NCBI GenBank assembly: GCA_963799365.1
Contig: CAWCWV010000008.1
Coordinates: forward strand, 248,001 to 312,000
Length of the DNA stretch: 64,000 nt
Reading direction: 5' to 3'
Origin: Marinirhabdus sp963799365
Lineage (GTDB): Bacteria > Bacteroidota > Bacteroidia > Flavobacteriales > Flavobacteriaceae
This document shows positions 16,327-25,282 of this stretch, piece after piece. The position numbers were made by a program, and so were the translations under genes. Under the pieces are notes generated by a model. The model worked only from the letters and a program-made list of their open reading frames with translations. It was not told the origin of the DNA and made no database searches. Each line of letters starts with the position of its first letter. Position 1 is the stretch's first letter.

Positions 16327-16872
16327 ATGAAAGCAAAAGTAAAAACAAAAAACATTGTATTTAAAGGACTGAAGATTGTCTCTTGGATAATTTTCGTTGC
16401 TCTATGTATTGAGGCAGGAGCTTTGATAGTGAATTTTATTTTCAGTCTATTCAAGCCAGAATTTGTCCAAAATCTATATCAAAAATTGGACTTAAAAGAA
16501 ATGTATGAAAGTAGCAAACTAGCCTTTTTCGGAATGTACGGATTTATCCTAACCATTTCAATTTTGAAAGCTGTACTTTTTTACATTGTAATAATATTGA
16601 TAACCAAAATTAATCTTTCAGAGCCATTCAACAGTTTTGCTTCAAGACAGATTTATAAAATTAGTTACTACACACTTTCAATTGGTCTGTTAAGTTTTAT
16701 CGCAAAACAATTAGCAAAGGATTTACAACATAATGGATTTGTGATTGACAATTTAAGTCAGTTTTGGACGGACAGTCAAGCATTTATTCTAATGTCTGCT
16801 GTAATTTATGTTATCGCAACTATTTTTTCAAAAGGAGTAGAATATCAAGAAGAACTTGAAGAAACCGTATAA
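16327..16872 (+). CDS. DUF2975 membrane protein
   Basis: The 181-residue protein has four hydrophobic helices (VSWIIFVALCIEAGALIVNF; residues about 60-85; YTLSIGLLSFIAKQL; FILMSAVIYVIATIF). This layout, with an XRE regulator directly downstream, is typical of DUF2975 proteins. Their function is unknown. The following XRE gene is 3 bp away. The cassette (16100-17118) has ends GTTAGGTGC/GCACCTAAC and an unusually long leader of 227 bp that holds its own promoter. Confidence 0.8.
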   Translation: MKAKVKTKNIVFKGLKIVSWIIFVALCIEAGALIVNFIFSLFKPEFVQNLYQKLDLKEMYESSKLAFFGMYGFILTISILKAVLFYIVIILITKINLSEPFNSFASRQIYKISYYTLSIGLLSFIAKQLAKDLQHNGFVIDNLSQFWTDSQAFILMSAVIYVIATIFSKGVEYQEELEETV

Positions 16873-16875
16873 ACT

Positions 16876-17091
16876 ATGTCTATTATTGTAAACCTTGACG
16901 TTATGATGGCAAAACGAAAAATGTCACTTAACGAATTATCAGAAACTGTTGAAATTACATTAGCAAATCTTTCTAAACTTAAAACGGGAAAAGTCAAAGC
17001 GATCAGATTCAGTACTCTTGAATTAGTCTGTGAAGCATTAGACTGTCAACCAGGCGATATATTGGAATATTCAAAAGAAGAAAATTCATAA
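16876..17091 (+). CDS. Small XRE-family regulator (YozG/Cro-like)
   Basis: This 71-residue protein is a bare Cro/C1-type helix-turn-helix: MMAKRKMSLNELSETVEITL, LANLSKLKTGKVKAIRFSTL and the ending LVCEALDCQPGDILEYSKEE are diagnostic of the small XRE regulators that partner DUF2975 proteins. It should repress its own cassette promoter through the AAATATTTAT repeats. The pairing with a membrane protein resembles a sensor/regulator couple, but signal and targets are unknown. Confidence 0.87.
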   Translation: MSIIVNLDVMMAKRKMSLNELSETVEITLANLSKLKTGKVKAIRFSTLELVCEALDCQPGDILEYSKEENS

Positions 17092-17115
17092 AAACCGACT
17101 AAAAAGCCAGCACCT

Positions 17116-17344
17116 AACACCGCATATAATACAGCGGTCACATTCGGCTTCAATTAAATTTCCTAACTTTATAAAAATTTGGTACAGCGGATAATTACGT
17201 AGTGGCGGCGCCAGTGTCTTCCTCTCTCCCGATAGCTATCGGGATCGTCGGAGACAGGCGGCTGATTCGCACGCTGCGCTTCCCACTTTCGCTGACGCAA
17301 AATGTTGGCACTGCCGAAGCCGCCGTATCATATGCAAACCCGTT
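17116..17344 (+). repeat. attC-like cassette junction 21, class B with inserted palindrome
   Basis: AAC 17116 and GTT 17342. Class B arms. The loop contains an extra segment, from GTGTCTTCC to CGGAGAC, around the perfect palindrome CCCGATAGCTATCGGG (17228-17243). Confidence 0.8.
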
Positions 17345-17583
17345 ACCAATCATGGCGCAATTGGAACTTCTTAAAAAAAATTATCACGCGGATAAATCCG
17401 CAAATTCGTTCAACTGATTTGAAAGACGAATGGTTCGTGTTGCAGATAAAAATTCTCACGGCTGACAAATCCGCCCACGGCGGATTTAATTGCGCAAGCG
17501 GACTATTTCGTTGGCAAAGGTCGGTGGAATGCTACGCAGAGTCGTTTCCGGTCGATTGGTAGGTTTGCGCCACGCTAGGTAAC
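17342..17583 (+). repeat. Gene-less cassette family 'MAQLE', copy 9
   Basis: Same ends and hairpin. A TAG at 17561-17563 ends the long frame. Confidence 0.75.
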
Positions 17584-17703
17584 AATGCATAAAGTCCATT
17601 GCTTCTGATTTTCCTATCGGAAAATCCTCGCAGGCGGGAAATGAGGGAAATTTTAGGTAAATTCGTTAAGACGTTCCGCAACGGAACGTTATGCAAGACC
17701 GTT
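17581..17703 (+). repeat. attC-like cassette junction 22, class C
   Basis: AAC 17581 and GTT 17701. Class C arms and loop hairpin. Confidence 0.8.
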
Positions 17704-17731
17704 GTGCTTCATTATCAGAAACCACTAACCA

Positions 17732-18457
17732 ATGATAAAATTCTTCAGAAAAATTCGTCAAAAAATGCTGACTGAAAATAAGTTCAGTAAGTATTTATTT
17801 TATGCTATTGGAGAAATCGTGCTTGTGGTTATTGGTATTTTAATCGCATTAAGCATTAATAATTGGAATCAGGAAAGAATATTAGAAAAGCAATCGCAAC
17901 AAGTATTACTAAATCTTCGAGAGGAAATAAACGAGAACAAAACTGAACTGGAAAAAGCAACTGAATTCTTGAAACAAAGAGTTGATAAACGTCTTGAATA
18001 TTTGAATAGTAGTGACCAGAATATTTCTGATTCTGAAAAGATAAAAAAGATTAGTAATATGGTCTTTTTCTATGCACAAAGTATTGAACTTCCAATAATT
18101 GAAAACGAACTCGGACCCAATAAAAAGATTTTTCAATGGTCTGAACTTACAAAAAGTATGCAGAATCTTTCAGAATCAATTGGATATTATAATAAAGGAA
18201 TAGAATATCTAGAAAATGATATGCATTCTAATATACTTCCTTATTTAGTTAATCAAGGAGTAATGACAGATATAATGGTTAGTAATGGAATATTAAATTC
18301 TAAGGACTATCTAAACGTAGATGTATATAACAGTGAGAATTTCAGGAATGTTATAGCCAGTAGTACATTGATGACATCTGCCCTCTTAGAAGGAGCAAAT
18401 AAAGTAATAGATAACTATCACAAATTGCTTCTCATCATTAACCAAAAAATTGAATAA
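17732..18457 (+). CDS. DUF6090-family membrane-anchored protein
   Basis: The 241-residue protein has the DUF6090 start: basic residues (MIKFFRKIRQKMLTENKFSK), then one helix with YAIGEIVLVVIGILIALSIN and NW directly after it, then a long helical periplasmic part (LEKQSQQVLLNLREEINENK). Function is unknown in the family. It is a paralogue of the cassette gene at 25708, including the leader and terminal repeats. ATG 17732 is 31 bases after the cassette start. The cassette is 17701-18481 with ends GTTGTGCTT and AAGCACAAC. The leader is too short for a clear promoter. Confidence 0.82.
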   Translation: MIKFFRKIRQKMLTENKFSKYLFYAIGEIVLVVIGILIALSINNWNQERILEKQSQQVLLNLREEINENKTELEKATEFLKQRVDKRLEYLNSSDQNISDSEKIKKISNMVFFYAQSIELPIIENELGPNKKIFQWSELTKSMQNLSESIGYYNKGIEYLENDMHSNILPYLVNQGVMTDIMVSNGILNSKDYLNVDVYNSENFRNVIASSTLMTSALLEGANKVIDNYHKLLLIINQKIE

Positions 18458-18478
18458 AAATTAAAATAACGAAAGCAC

Positions 18479-18602
18479 AACACCGTGTATAATTCATTGC
18501 TAGTTATAGCGTACTTACGAAAGTCCTCGCCGACTTTCTATCTGTGATTTATTTGCTAACTTTAGTGCATAAACACGCAACGAAATCATACACAAAACCG
18601 TT
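18479..18602 (+). repeat. attC-like cassette junction 23, class E
   Basis: AAC 18479 and GTT 18600. The arms GTGTATAATTCATTGC and GCAACGAAATCATACAC pair with A/C at position 7, A/C at position 12 and one extra base on the right. The right spacer is AAAACC. Confidence 0.8.
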
Positions 18603-18629
18603 GGCATTAATATTGACCCGTCCTGAAAT

Positions 18630-19025
18630 ATGTATACACTAAAACAAATGTATATGTATAAAAATGATGGATATGTAAGACGATATAGCGAGAGCTTTAA
18701 ACTAAAAGTCCTTGATGAACTCGCTAAGGGGAACCACTCCAAAAGACAAGTAGGACTGCTCTACGGCATCCAACCCAGCACCATTAATGAATGGATAAAA
18801 AAGTACAATCGTAAAGATTTAATGAACACCCGTGTACTCGTGCAAACAGACGATGAACTTACCCGAATAAAAGCCCTGCAAAAAGAGCTAAAACAGCTAA
18901 AGGAACTTCTCATAAAGAAAGACCTGGATAAGCTTATAGACGACAGCTACCTCAAAGTAGCGGCTAAAAAATTAGGCTACAAAGATGTTTTCGAACTTAA
19001 AAAAAAACTAAACATCAAGCCCTAA
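18630..19025 (+). CDS. IS3-family OrfA, DNA-binding subunit
   Basis: 131 residues from the first ATG; starts at 18648 or 18654 are also possible. It contains an N-terminal helix-turn-helix (YSESFKLKVLDELAKGNHSK, QVGLLYGIQPSTINEWIKKY). A leucine-zipper region LTRIKALQKELKQLKELLIK follows, as in OrfA of IS3 elements. OrfA binds the IS ends and forms the transposase with OrfB. Its stop overlaps the OrfB start as TAATG, so coupling rather than the usual -1 frameshift is suggested. Confidence 0.9.
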   Translation: MYTLKQMYMYKNDGYVRRYSESFKLKVLDELAKGNHSKRQVGLLYGIQPSTINEWIKKYNRKDLMNTRVLVQTDDELTRIKALQKELKQLKELLIKKDLDKLIDDSYLKVAAKKLGYKDVFELKKKLNIKP

Positions 19026-19882
19026 TGGAAACCATTGACAACTGCCCAAAAGAAAGACCCTACAGCATAACAATAATATGTAAAGGGTATGGCCTGACCC
19101 GTGATGCTTTTTACAAATACAAAAAGCGTTATGTAGAGCGGATAAAAATTGAAATCCAAGTTTTGGATATCGTTCATAAAAGACGAAGGATTCTGCCAAG
19201 GGAAGGTGCCAGAAAGCTAATGAGATCACTAAAATCAGACTTTGAAGGGCACGACATCAAGATAGGAAGAGACCAGCTGCTACGGATCTTAAGGGACAAT
19301 GACCTATTGATCAGACGGAAAAAATATTCGTCCAGAACAACAAATTCACACCACAGGTTTTACAAGTACAAGAATAGTATTAAGGATGTTATAATTAACA
19401 GATCAAACCAAGTGTGGGCAGCAGATATAACCTACATCAGAACCATCAAGGGATTCTGTTACCTGGCGCTATTAACCGATATGTATTCACGCAAAATAGT
19501 TGGCTATGACCTAAGTGATAGCCTAGAGCTAACCGGATGCTTGAGAGCGCTTAAAAAGGCTTTATATAATAATAGAGGGCTTAGGAACCTAACGCATCAC
19601 TCGGACAGAGGAATACAGTATTGTAGCAACGTATACACCAACGAATTAAAGCGAAAAAAAATAGCAATAAGTATGACCGAAGAAAATCATTGCTACGAAA
19701 ACGCAATGGCAGAACGTGTGAACGGCATCTTAAAAGACGAATTTTATCTCGACCAGACCTTTGCCAGTGTGGAGGAAGCAAAAAGAGCAACCAAAAATGC
19801 AATCAAACTTTATAACTCTAAAAGATTACATTTATCTTTAAACTATAAAATACCTAATAACGTGCACCAAAATGCAGCTTAA
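19025..19882 (+). CDS. IS3-family OrfB, DDE transposase
   Basis: The 285-residue integrase-type catalytic subunit has an HTH_21 region (PREGARKLMRSLKSDFEGHD) and the rve core. The DDE triad is visible in WAADITYIRTIKGF, HHSDRGIQYCS and YENAMAERVNGILKDEF. It cuts and joins the element ends. All catalytic residues and the length are normal, so the element looks active. Confidence 0.93.
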   Translation: METIDNCPKERPYSITIICKGYGLTRDAFYKYKKRYVERIKIEIQVLDIVHKRRRILPREGARKLMRSLKSDFEGHDIKIGRDQLLRILRDNDLLIRRKKYSSRTTNSHHRFYKYKNSIKDVIINRSNQVWAADITYIRTIKGFCYLALLTDMYSRKIVGYDLSDSLELTGCLRALKKALYNNRGLRNLTHHSDRGIQYCSNVYTNELKRKKIAISMTEENHCYENAMAERVNGILKDEFYLDQTFASVEEAKRATKNAIKLYNSKRLHLSLNYKIPNNVHQNAA

Positions 19883-19931
19883 TTTTAATCAATAACCTGT
19901 AGACGTATTTTAGGACGAGACATATAAGAAA

Positions 19932-21290
19932 ATGAGAAACCTAATCTTAATATCAGTCATTGCATTGAATTTAATATCCTGTCAAAATTCAGAAAACATA
20001 GAGGATATTGTTGTTATTGGTGGTGGACTTATGGGAAGTTCGACCGCCTGGGAGCTTTCTAAATATGGACAAAATGTTTTACTGCTTGAGCAGCAAGATT
20101 CAATTTATACATTTGGTTCTAGTTTTGGAGAGGCAAGAATTTCAAGAAGTTTAGGTCCAAAAGAAGATATTTTCTCATTTCTACAACAAACCTCTATAAA
20201 AGAAACAAAGGGTTTGATTGAGTACTTAAATGAAGGAGAAAGAGAGGTACTGCATTCGATGCAAGATATTTATAGAACTTCACCTGTAACTTATATCTAT
20301 ACTCAATCTCAAATAAATGAAGTTGAAGAATTGTTAGATGGACAATTAGATAAATATGAATATGCATCAACTAAGGAGGAAGCTAAAGAAACATTTGGAA
20401 TGAAAATTTCAGATACTACAATGGTTATTCGTGAATATAAACAATACACTGGCACCCTTAATCCGAAAGTGTTAATTAAAAAATTACATCTAGGAATAAG
20501 AAAATCTGGAAATAGAATAAACTACAGCCAAAAAGTTACTAGTTTAAAAAAAGAAGATGGAATTTATAAAATCAAAATTATAGATAATAAAACTGGAACA
20601 AACAAAACCATCTTGAGCAAAAAGGTAGTAGCCGCTGCTGGTCCGTACAATGGGATTTTAGTGAAAGATATAGCACCTTATTTTAGCGATTTGATTAGTC
20701 CAAAGCGTTTATTTCTTTCATTTTTAAAAATAAAATCAGACAAGTATGATATGTTGACAAGTGAGCAGAAGAACAGGCTCATTACCTCTTATCCTGTTGC
20801 TTATCTAAATTCTGAAATATTTTATTCTATGATTGAGAAATTTGACAGTGACCAAAGACCTTTATTAAAAGTTGGAGGACATTTTTTAAGGACAGAAATT
20901 AAAGAGTTAGACGAAGTGTGGGCAATGCAATTAACCGAGCAAGAAATTCAATGGAGCAAAGAAAATACTGCGGACTATTTGGATAAACTGGATTTACCAA
21001 TAAAATCCTCTGATTTAGAATTTGACAAAGGCTACTCTTGTGTATATTCCCTAACTGAATCTGAAATACCATACGTAACTCACGGCTTCAAAAACATATC
21101 GGACATTGATTCTAGTTTTGTGCTCGTTGGAGGGATGTCGGGTATTGGTGCGAAGGGCTCTTTAGCTTATGGTCTATTTGCTGCTGACCTTATTTTAGAC
21201 AATAAGAATGATTCATTTATGTATCAAAAAGCCAAATCTGCTTTAGGTTCCCAAAGATTAATGGAAGATATACAGAATATTGATAAATAA
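19932..21290 (+). CDS. Lipoprotein FAD-dependent oxidoreductase (sarcosine-oxidase/DAO type)
   Basis: The 452-residue product has a short lipoprotein signal (LILISVIALNLISC), then a Rossmann FAD motif (IVVIGGGLMGSSTAWELSKY) and the covalent-flavin-type segment FGSSFGEARISRSLGP seen in monomeric sarcosine and N-methyl amino-acid oxidases. The C-terminal GGMSGIGAKGSLAYG closes the FAD site. It should oxidise an amine at the cell surface; the substrate is unknown. The IS3 element lies 10 bases before its ATG and separates it from anything upstream. The cassette has ends GTTGGCATTA/TAATGCCAAC. Confidence 0.8.
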   Translation: MRNLILISVIALNLISCQNSENIEDIVVIGGGLMGSSTAWELSKYGQNVLLLEQQDSIYTFGSSFGEARISRSLGPKEDIFSFLQQTSIKETKGLIEYLNEGEREVLHSMQDIYRTSPVTYIYTQSQINEVEELLDGQLDKYEYASTKEEAKETFGMKISDTTMVIREYKQYTGTLNPKVLIKKLHLGIRKSGNRINYSQKVTSLKKEDGIYKIKIIDNKTGTNKTILSKKVVAAAGPYNGILVKDIAPYFSDLISPKRLFLSFLKIKSDKYDMLTSEQKNRLITSYPVAYLNSEIFYSMIEKFDSDQRPLLKVGGHFLRTEIKELDEVWAMQLTEQEIQWSKENTADYLDKLDLPIKSSDLEFDKGYSCVYSLTESEIPYVTHGFKNISDIDSSFVLVGGMSGIGAKGSLAYGLFAADLILDNKNDSFMYQKAKSALGSQRLMEDIQNIDK

Positions 21291-21302
21291 AATACTAATG
21301 CC

Positions 21303-21425
21303 AACAATGGCTATAAGTAATTGCTTGTTCTCGCCTACTTCTGAAAATCCTCACGGATTTTCAGTTTGGTGTGTACTTGCAAAGTTGAGTTCTAAACCAC
21401 GCAACTACTCATAGCCGAGACCGTT
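21303..21425 (+). repeat. attC-like cassette junction 24, class F
   Basis: AAC 21303 and GTT 21423. The arms GGCTATAAGTAATTGC and GCAACTACTCATAGCC have A/C mismatches at positions 7 and 12. The spacers are AAT and GAGACC. Confidence 0.82.
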
Positions 21426-21494
21426 GTGGTTTATTATCAATAAACTAAAAAACACATTTATTGAAGTTTAATTTAAAAGTATAAAGAATAATTT

Positions 21495-21839
21495 ATGGAA
21501 AACATATTTGAAGGAGTAATGGGTATTATTGTTTTTATACTGATTATTTTTTTATTCTGGGTTATTCCTATTTGGTTCGGACTAAAATGGGCAAAAATAA
21601 AAGGAGTTTCTAAACTTTGGATGCTGTTTGGATTCCACCCAGCGACTGGATGGATTGCATATTTAATCTTGAGATACGGAATTGACCCAAGAAAACAGTG
21701 TGATAAATGCAAAGAATCTATTAAAATTGAAGCTCAAATTTGTCGATATTGTGGGAACCAAATGAGTCAAGAAGAAATAAACAATTCAATAAAAGAATTC
21801 GAGGATAGAAAAAATAACAAACCACAACACCGCATATAA
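21495..21839 (+). CDS. Membrane protein with C-terminal zinc ribbon
   Basis: The 114-residue protein has a first helix (VMGIIVFILIIFLFWVIPIW) and a second hydrophobic stretch (LWMLFGFHPATGWIAYLIL). A cytoplasmic zinc ribbon follows, with CDKC and CRYCGN. The end is helical and charged. Zinc-ribbon membrane proteins of this kind have no defined role. The last codons (KPQHRI) are encoded by the right cassette repeat and the junction, and the stop TAA is within the class B left arm, 11 bases after the AAC core. Moving the cassette would change the C-terminus. Cassette ends are GTTGTGGTTT/AAACCACAAC. Confidence 0.7.
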   Translation: MENIFEGVMGIIVFILIIFLFWVIPIWFGLKWAKIKGVSKLWMLFGFHPATGWIAYLILRYGIDPRKQCDKCKESIKIEAQICRYCGNQMSQEEINNSIKEFEDRKNNKPQHRI

Positions 21840-22031
21840 TACAGCGGTCACATTCGGCTAACATTAAATTCCCTAACTTTATAGAAAATTTGGTACAGCG
21901 GATAATCACGTAGTGGCGGCGCCACTGCCCACGGCTGATTCGCACGCTGCGCTTCCCACTTTCGCTGACGCAAAATGTTGGCATTGCCGAAGCTGCCGCT
22001 CAAAACCCGCCGTATCATATGCAAAACCGTT
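21826..22031 (+). repeat. attC-like cassette junction 25, class B
   Basis: AAC 21826 and GTT 22029. Class B arms without the inserted palindrome. The left part overlaps the end of the preceding gene. Confidence 0.8.
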
Positions 22032-22059
22032 ACCTGTAATGCGAAAAAAAAATCAGACT

Positions 22060-23397
22060 ATGAATTTAAAGATTACCATTTTTTTAGTTATGCTTTCTTC
22101 GGGTTTGTATGCCCAAATAAATACTTTAGAAATAAAAAAAGAAATATCTCAAGTGACCGAAAAACCTGAACCATATGACAGTTTAGTGAATTGGGAGTAT
22201 TTTTCTAAAGTTGGAAATTATAAAAAATATATTGGTCAAAAAGTTTATTTAGCAAATCACGAAATAAATGTTAATCCAGAAGATAGAAATCCAAGAATAA
22301 GTCCTTTTCTCTTCACTAAAGAAAAAAAGAGTTACAGAATTTCTGATATTAATAGTTTAGAAGGATTATCTAATACTTTTATCTTCAATCAATCCAACAT
22401 TTCTCCTGAATATCATAGCAAGTTGGTACTTGATTCTATTTCAACGAACATATACAAACCATTCTTTTATTTCGGTTATTATAATAGTTATGGATATGAT
22501 GCAAAAAAAGATTTTCGGTTTACAAATTCAGAAATTAAAAAAAGGTATTACATTATTACTGATATAATTTCCGGAAATGATTTAGATGAAATAGAATTTG
22601 GATTAGATTATTACTATCAAGCTATGCCAATCAAATCTAAAAGGAGAAATCAAATAAAGACTGACAAATTAGAAAGCGAGATTAATACCAATAGGAAATT
22701 TGCATATAAACTAAAAGATGTGGAAAATGACGACATTGTTTATTACATTGAGAAAGGTCAAAATCGTTTTGTTTTAGTTTCATACTACCTAAAAAAAGAA
22801 CAAATATATAAAGGAAAATATCTTCTTTCACAAAATGATTTTTCAAAAAGAGACATAAAGAAAGTTGAGATAATCGAAGATAATAACGGTTATCAAAAAG
22901 AAAAATCTAAAGAAGTTCAAATCAAAGTCGGGAGCAGATGGCTCTGTGAAAATGTAAGCATATTAGACAACGATAATTCAATTTACTTCATACTCACTAA
23001 TGATAAGGATGAAACCATCGCAGTAACTGATGTTGACAAATACCCTTGGATTTTAGAGGAAGTTTATTTAGAAAATAAGTTAGAAAAGGTCGCTATTGCA
23101 CAAAAAGAAAAAGATGAACAACTTCAAAGAATTTCTGAACGAAAAGCAAAAGAAGAAAGAGAATATCAATCAAGACTTGCGAAATACATTGAGAAATATG
23201 GTACTGAGTATGGACAATTAATAGCCGATGAAAAAGTAAGTATTGGAATGACCAAAGAAATGTGTGAACTTGCTTGGGGAAAACCACTCTATAAGGAAAA
23301 AACCGAAATAAAAAATTCTATCATCGAAAATTGGCATTATGGCTTCATCAGAAGTTTGGCGTTTTTAGATAATCGTTTGAAACAAATTGCGCAGTAG
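22060..23397 (+). CDS. Large secreted cassette protein with BamE-like C-terminus
   Basis: The product has 445 residues from ATG 22060, where a signal peptide (NLKITIFLVMLSSGLYAQ) begins; an ATG at 22039 is also in frame. The middle is beta-rich and Lys/Asn-rich. Around residues 345-385 lies a charged helix (KEKDEQLQRISERKAKEERE). The end (VSIGMTKEMCELAWGKPLYK, then IIENWHYGFIRSLAFLDN) resembles SmpA/BamE-type domains that recognise protein partners. Overall function unknown. Cassette 22029-23410 has ends GTTACCTGTA/TACAGGTAAC and is the longest single-gene cassette without an IS. Confidence 0.7.
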   Translation: MNLKITIFLVMLSSGLYAQINTLEIKKEISQVTEKPEPYDSLVNWEYFSKVGNYKKYIGQKVYLANHEINVNPEDRNPRISPFLFTKEKKSYRISDINSLEGLSNTFIFNQSNISPEYHSKLVLDSISTNIYKPFFYFGYYNSYGYDAKKDFRFTNSEIKKRYYIITDIISGNDLDEIEFGLDYYYQAMPIKSKRRNQIKTDKLESEINTNRKFAYKLKDVENDDIVYYIEKGQNRFVLVSYYLKKEQIYKGKYLLSQNDFSKRDIKKVEIIEDNNGYQKEKSKEVQIKVGSRWLCENVSILDNDNSIYFILTNDKDETIAVTDVDKYPWILEEVYLENKLEKVAIAQKEKDEQLQRISERKAKEEREYQSRLAKYIEKYGTEYGQLIADEKVSIGMTKEMCELAWGKPLYKEKTEIKNSIIENWHYGFIRSLAFLDNRLKQIAQ

Positions 23398-23407
23398 CAC
23401 TACAGGT

Positions 23408-23598
23408 AACAATGTATATAAAAAATAGCGCGAGCAGTTTCAAACACAAAGGTTCGGGCACTTTTTTGAGGTCGCCAAATTTTTAAATTTGGCTATTTGG
23501 CAAAAGAAAGATAAATAGAAAAATTTAAAAATTCGGCTTGAGTTCAACCGAATGGATAGCGCACTTTTTCAGCGCTACTTTTCATATACTCGACCGTT
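23408..23598 (+). repeat. attC-like cassette junction 26, class D
   Basis: AAC 23408 and GTT 23596. Class D arms as at junction 8. Confidence 0.8.
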
Positions 23599-23839
23599 AC
23601 CAATCATGGCGCAATTGGAACTTTTCAAAAAAAATTATCACGGCTGATAAATTCGCAAACTCGTGCAACTGATTTGAAAGAAGAATGGTTCGTGTTTGAG
23701 TTAAAAATTCTCACGGCTGACAAATCCGCCCACGGCGGATTTAATTGCGCAAGCGGAACATTTGGTTGGCAAAGGTCGGTGGAATGTTACGCAGGGTCGT
23801 TTCCGGGCGATTGGCAAGTTTTGCGCCACGCTAGGTAAC
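23596..23839 (+). repeat. Gene-less cassette family 'MAQLE', copy 10
   Basis: Same ends GTTACC/GGTAAC and hairpin. Head-to-tail with copy 11. Confidence 0.75.
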
Positions 23840-23959
23840 AATGCATAAAGTCCATTGCTTCTGATTTTCCTATCGGAAAATCATCGCAGGCGGGAAATGA
23901 GGGAAATTTTAGGTAAATTCGTTAAGACGTTCCGCAACGGAACGTTATGCAAGACCGTT
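23837..23959 (+). repeat. attC-like cassette junction 27, class C
   Basis: AAC 23837 and GTT 23957. Class C arms and loop hairpin. Confidence 0.8.
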
Positions 23960-24199
23960 ACCAATCATGGCGCAATTGGAACTTCTTAAAAAAAATTATC
24001 ACGCGGATAAATCCGCAAATTCGTTCAACTGATTTGAAAGACGAATGGTTCGTGTTGGAGATAAAAATTCTCACGGCTGACAAATCCGCCCACGGCGGAT
24101 TTAATTGCGCAAGCGGAACATTTGGTTGGCAAAGGTCGGTGGAATGTTACGCAGGGTCGTTTCCGGGCGATTGGCAAGTTTTGCGCCACGCTAGGTAAC
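23957..24199 (+). repeat. Gene-less cassette family 'MAQLE', copy 11
   Basis: Same ends. The right two thirds are identical or nearly so to copy 10. Confidence 0.75.
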
Positions 24200-24319
24200 A
24201 ATGCATAAAGTCCATTGCTGCTGATTTTCCTATCGGAAAATCCTCGCAGGCGGGAAATGAGGGAAATTCTAATTATATTCGTTAAAACGTTCCGCAACGG
24301 AACGTTATGCAAGACCGTT
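24197..24319 (+). repeat. attC-like cassette junction 28, class C
   Basis: AAC 24197 and GTT 24317. Class C arms and loop hairpin. Confidence 0.8.
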
Positions 24320-24800
24320 GTGCGTCATATCACAAAAATCCCGCTGAAATTGGAAAATTAAACAGATTCGAATGCTGAAAATAAATTGAAATTGAATTCG
24401 AAATTGAAATTGAAAAAATCATCACGCCGAATTTATCACTCAAACGGATTTGCCAATGGAAATGTCAATCCGAAAGTTAATTGCGAAACTGGAAACATCA
24501 ATGCGGAATCAAAATTTTGACTGAAAATCAAACCGAAAAGCATTACGCCGAAATTTACTCTGGCGGAAAAAAACGCGCGGAAAGGAATCGAATTTTTTTT
24601 TTGGTTTTTTAAGGATAAAAATCAAAAGGCACTGCTGACCGACGGAAAATCTGAATTGAAAAGCATTGCGCAGAAAATAAATAGAAATTCCCAAAGAAAT
24701 TTATCGGAAATTGTTAAATTAGAACTTTAAAGAACAAAACGTCGGAATCAAATCTGACGTGAAAAACTGTGCGTGGGAAAAGGAAAATACGACGCACAAC
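24317..24800 (+). other. Gene-less 484-bp cassette
   Basis: Perfect 10-bp ends GTTGTGCGTC/GACGCACAAC enclose AT-rich DNA without any + strand frame of useful length. The interior repeats short themes such as AAATTGAAATTG, GAATTCGAAATTG and CGCCGAAATTTA. It may be a decayed gene or a non-coding RNA; I see no promoter box. Confidence 0.6.
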
Positions 24801-24922
24801 ACCGTGTATAGGTCATTGCTGGGTCAGCGCACATCTGGAAAATTCTTGGGAATTTTCCAGCGCAGTTTCTCACTTGGAAAGTTTCGGGAAATCACACGCA
24901 ACGACCCATACACAAAAACGTT
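24798..24922 (+). repeat. attC-like cassette junction 29, class H
   Basis: AAC 24798 and GTT 24920. The arms GTGTATAGGTCATTGC and GCAACGACCCATACAC have A/C mismatches at positions 7 and 12. The spacers are ACC and AAAAAC. The loop contains GGAAAATTC/GAATTTTCC. Confidence 0.8.
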
Positions 24923-25162
24923 ACCAATCATGGCGCAATTGGAACTTTTCAAAAAAATTCTCACGGCTGATAAATCCGCAAATTCGTTCAACTGATTTGA
25001 AAGACGAATGGTTCGTGTTGGAGATAAAAATTCTCACGGCTGACAAATCCGCCCACGGCGGATTTAATTGCGCAAGCGGAACATTTGGTTGGCAAAGGTC
25101 AGTGGAATGTTACTCAGGGTCGTTTCCGGGCGATTGGCAAGTTTTGCGCCACGCTAGGTAAC
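24920..25162 (+). repeat. Gene-less cassette family 'MAQLE', copy 12
   Basis: Same ends and hairpin. Shares private changes (GGTCAGTGG, TTACTCAGG) with copy 7, which points to recent duplication between distant array positions. Confidence 0.75.
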
Positions 25163-25282
25163 AATGCATAAAGTCCATTGCTGCTGATTTTCCTATCGGA
25201 AAATCCTCGCAGGCGGGAAATGAAGGAAATTCTAATTATATTCGTTAAAACGTTCCGCAACGAAACCATAGCCAAACACGTT
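25160..25282 (+). repeat. Chimeric cassette junction 30 (class C left, other class right)
   Basis: The left part through TTCCGCAACG is class C. The right arm then reads AACCATAGCC with spacer AAACAC before GTT 25280. That arm would pair with GGCTATGG, not with GCATAAAG, so the stem is broken. Confidence 0.65.

Larger units (their letters stand above)
18614..19922 (+). mobile_element. IS3-family insertion sequence
   Basis: 1309 bp, with imperfect inverted ends: TGACCCGTCCTGAAATATGT on the left against TGTCTCGTCCTAAAATACGT read inward from the right. It is flanked by the 3-bp duplication TAT (18611-18613 and 19923-19925). It sits in the leader of cassette 18600-21305, leaving the cassette's terminal repeats intact. 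Confidence 0.92.
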
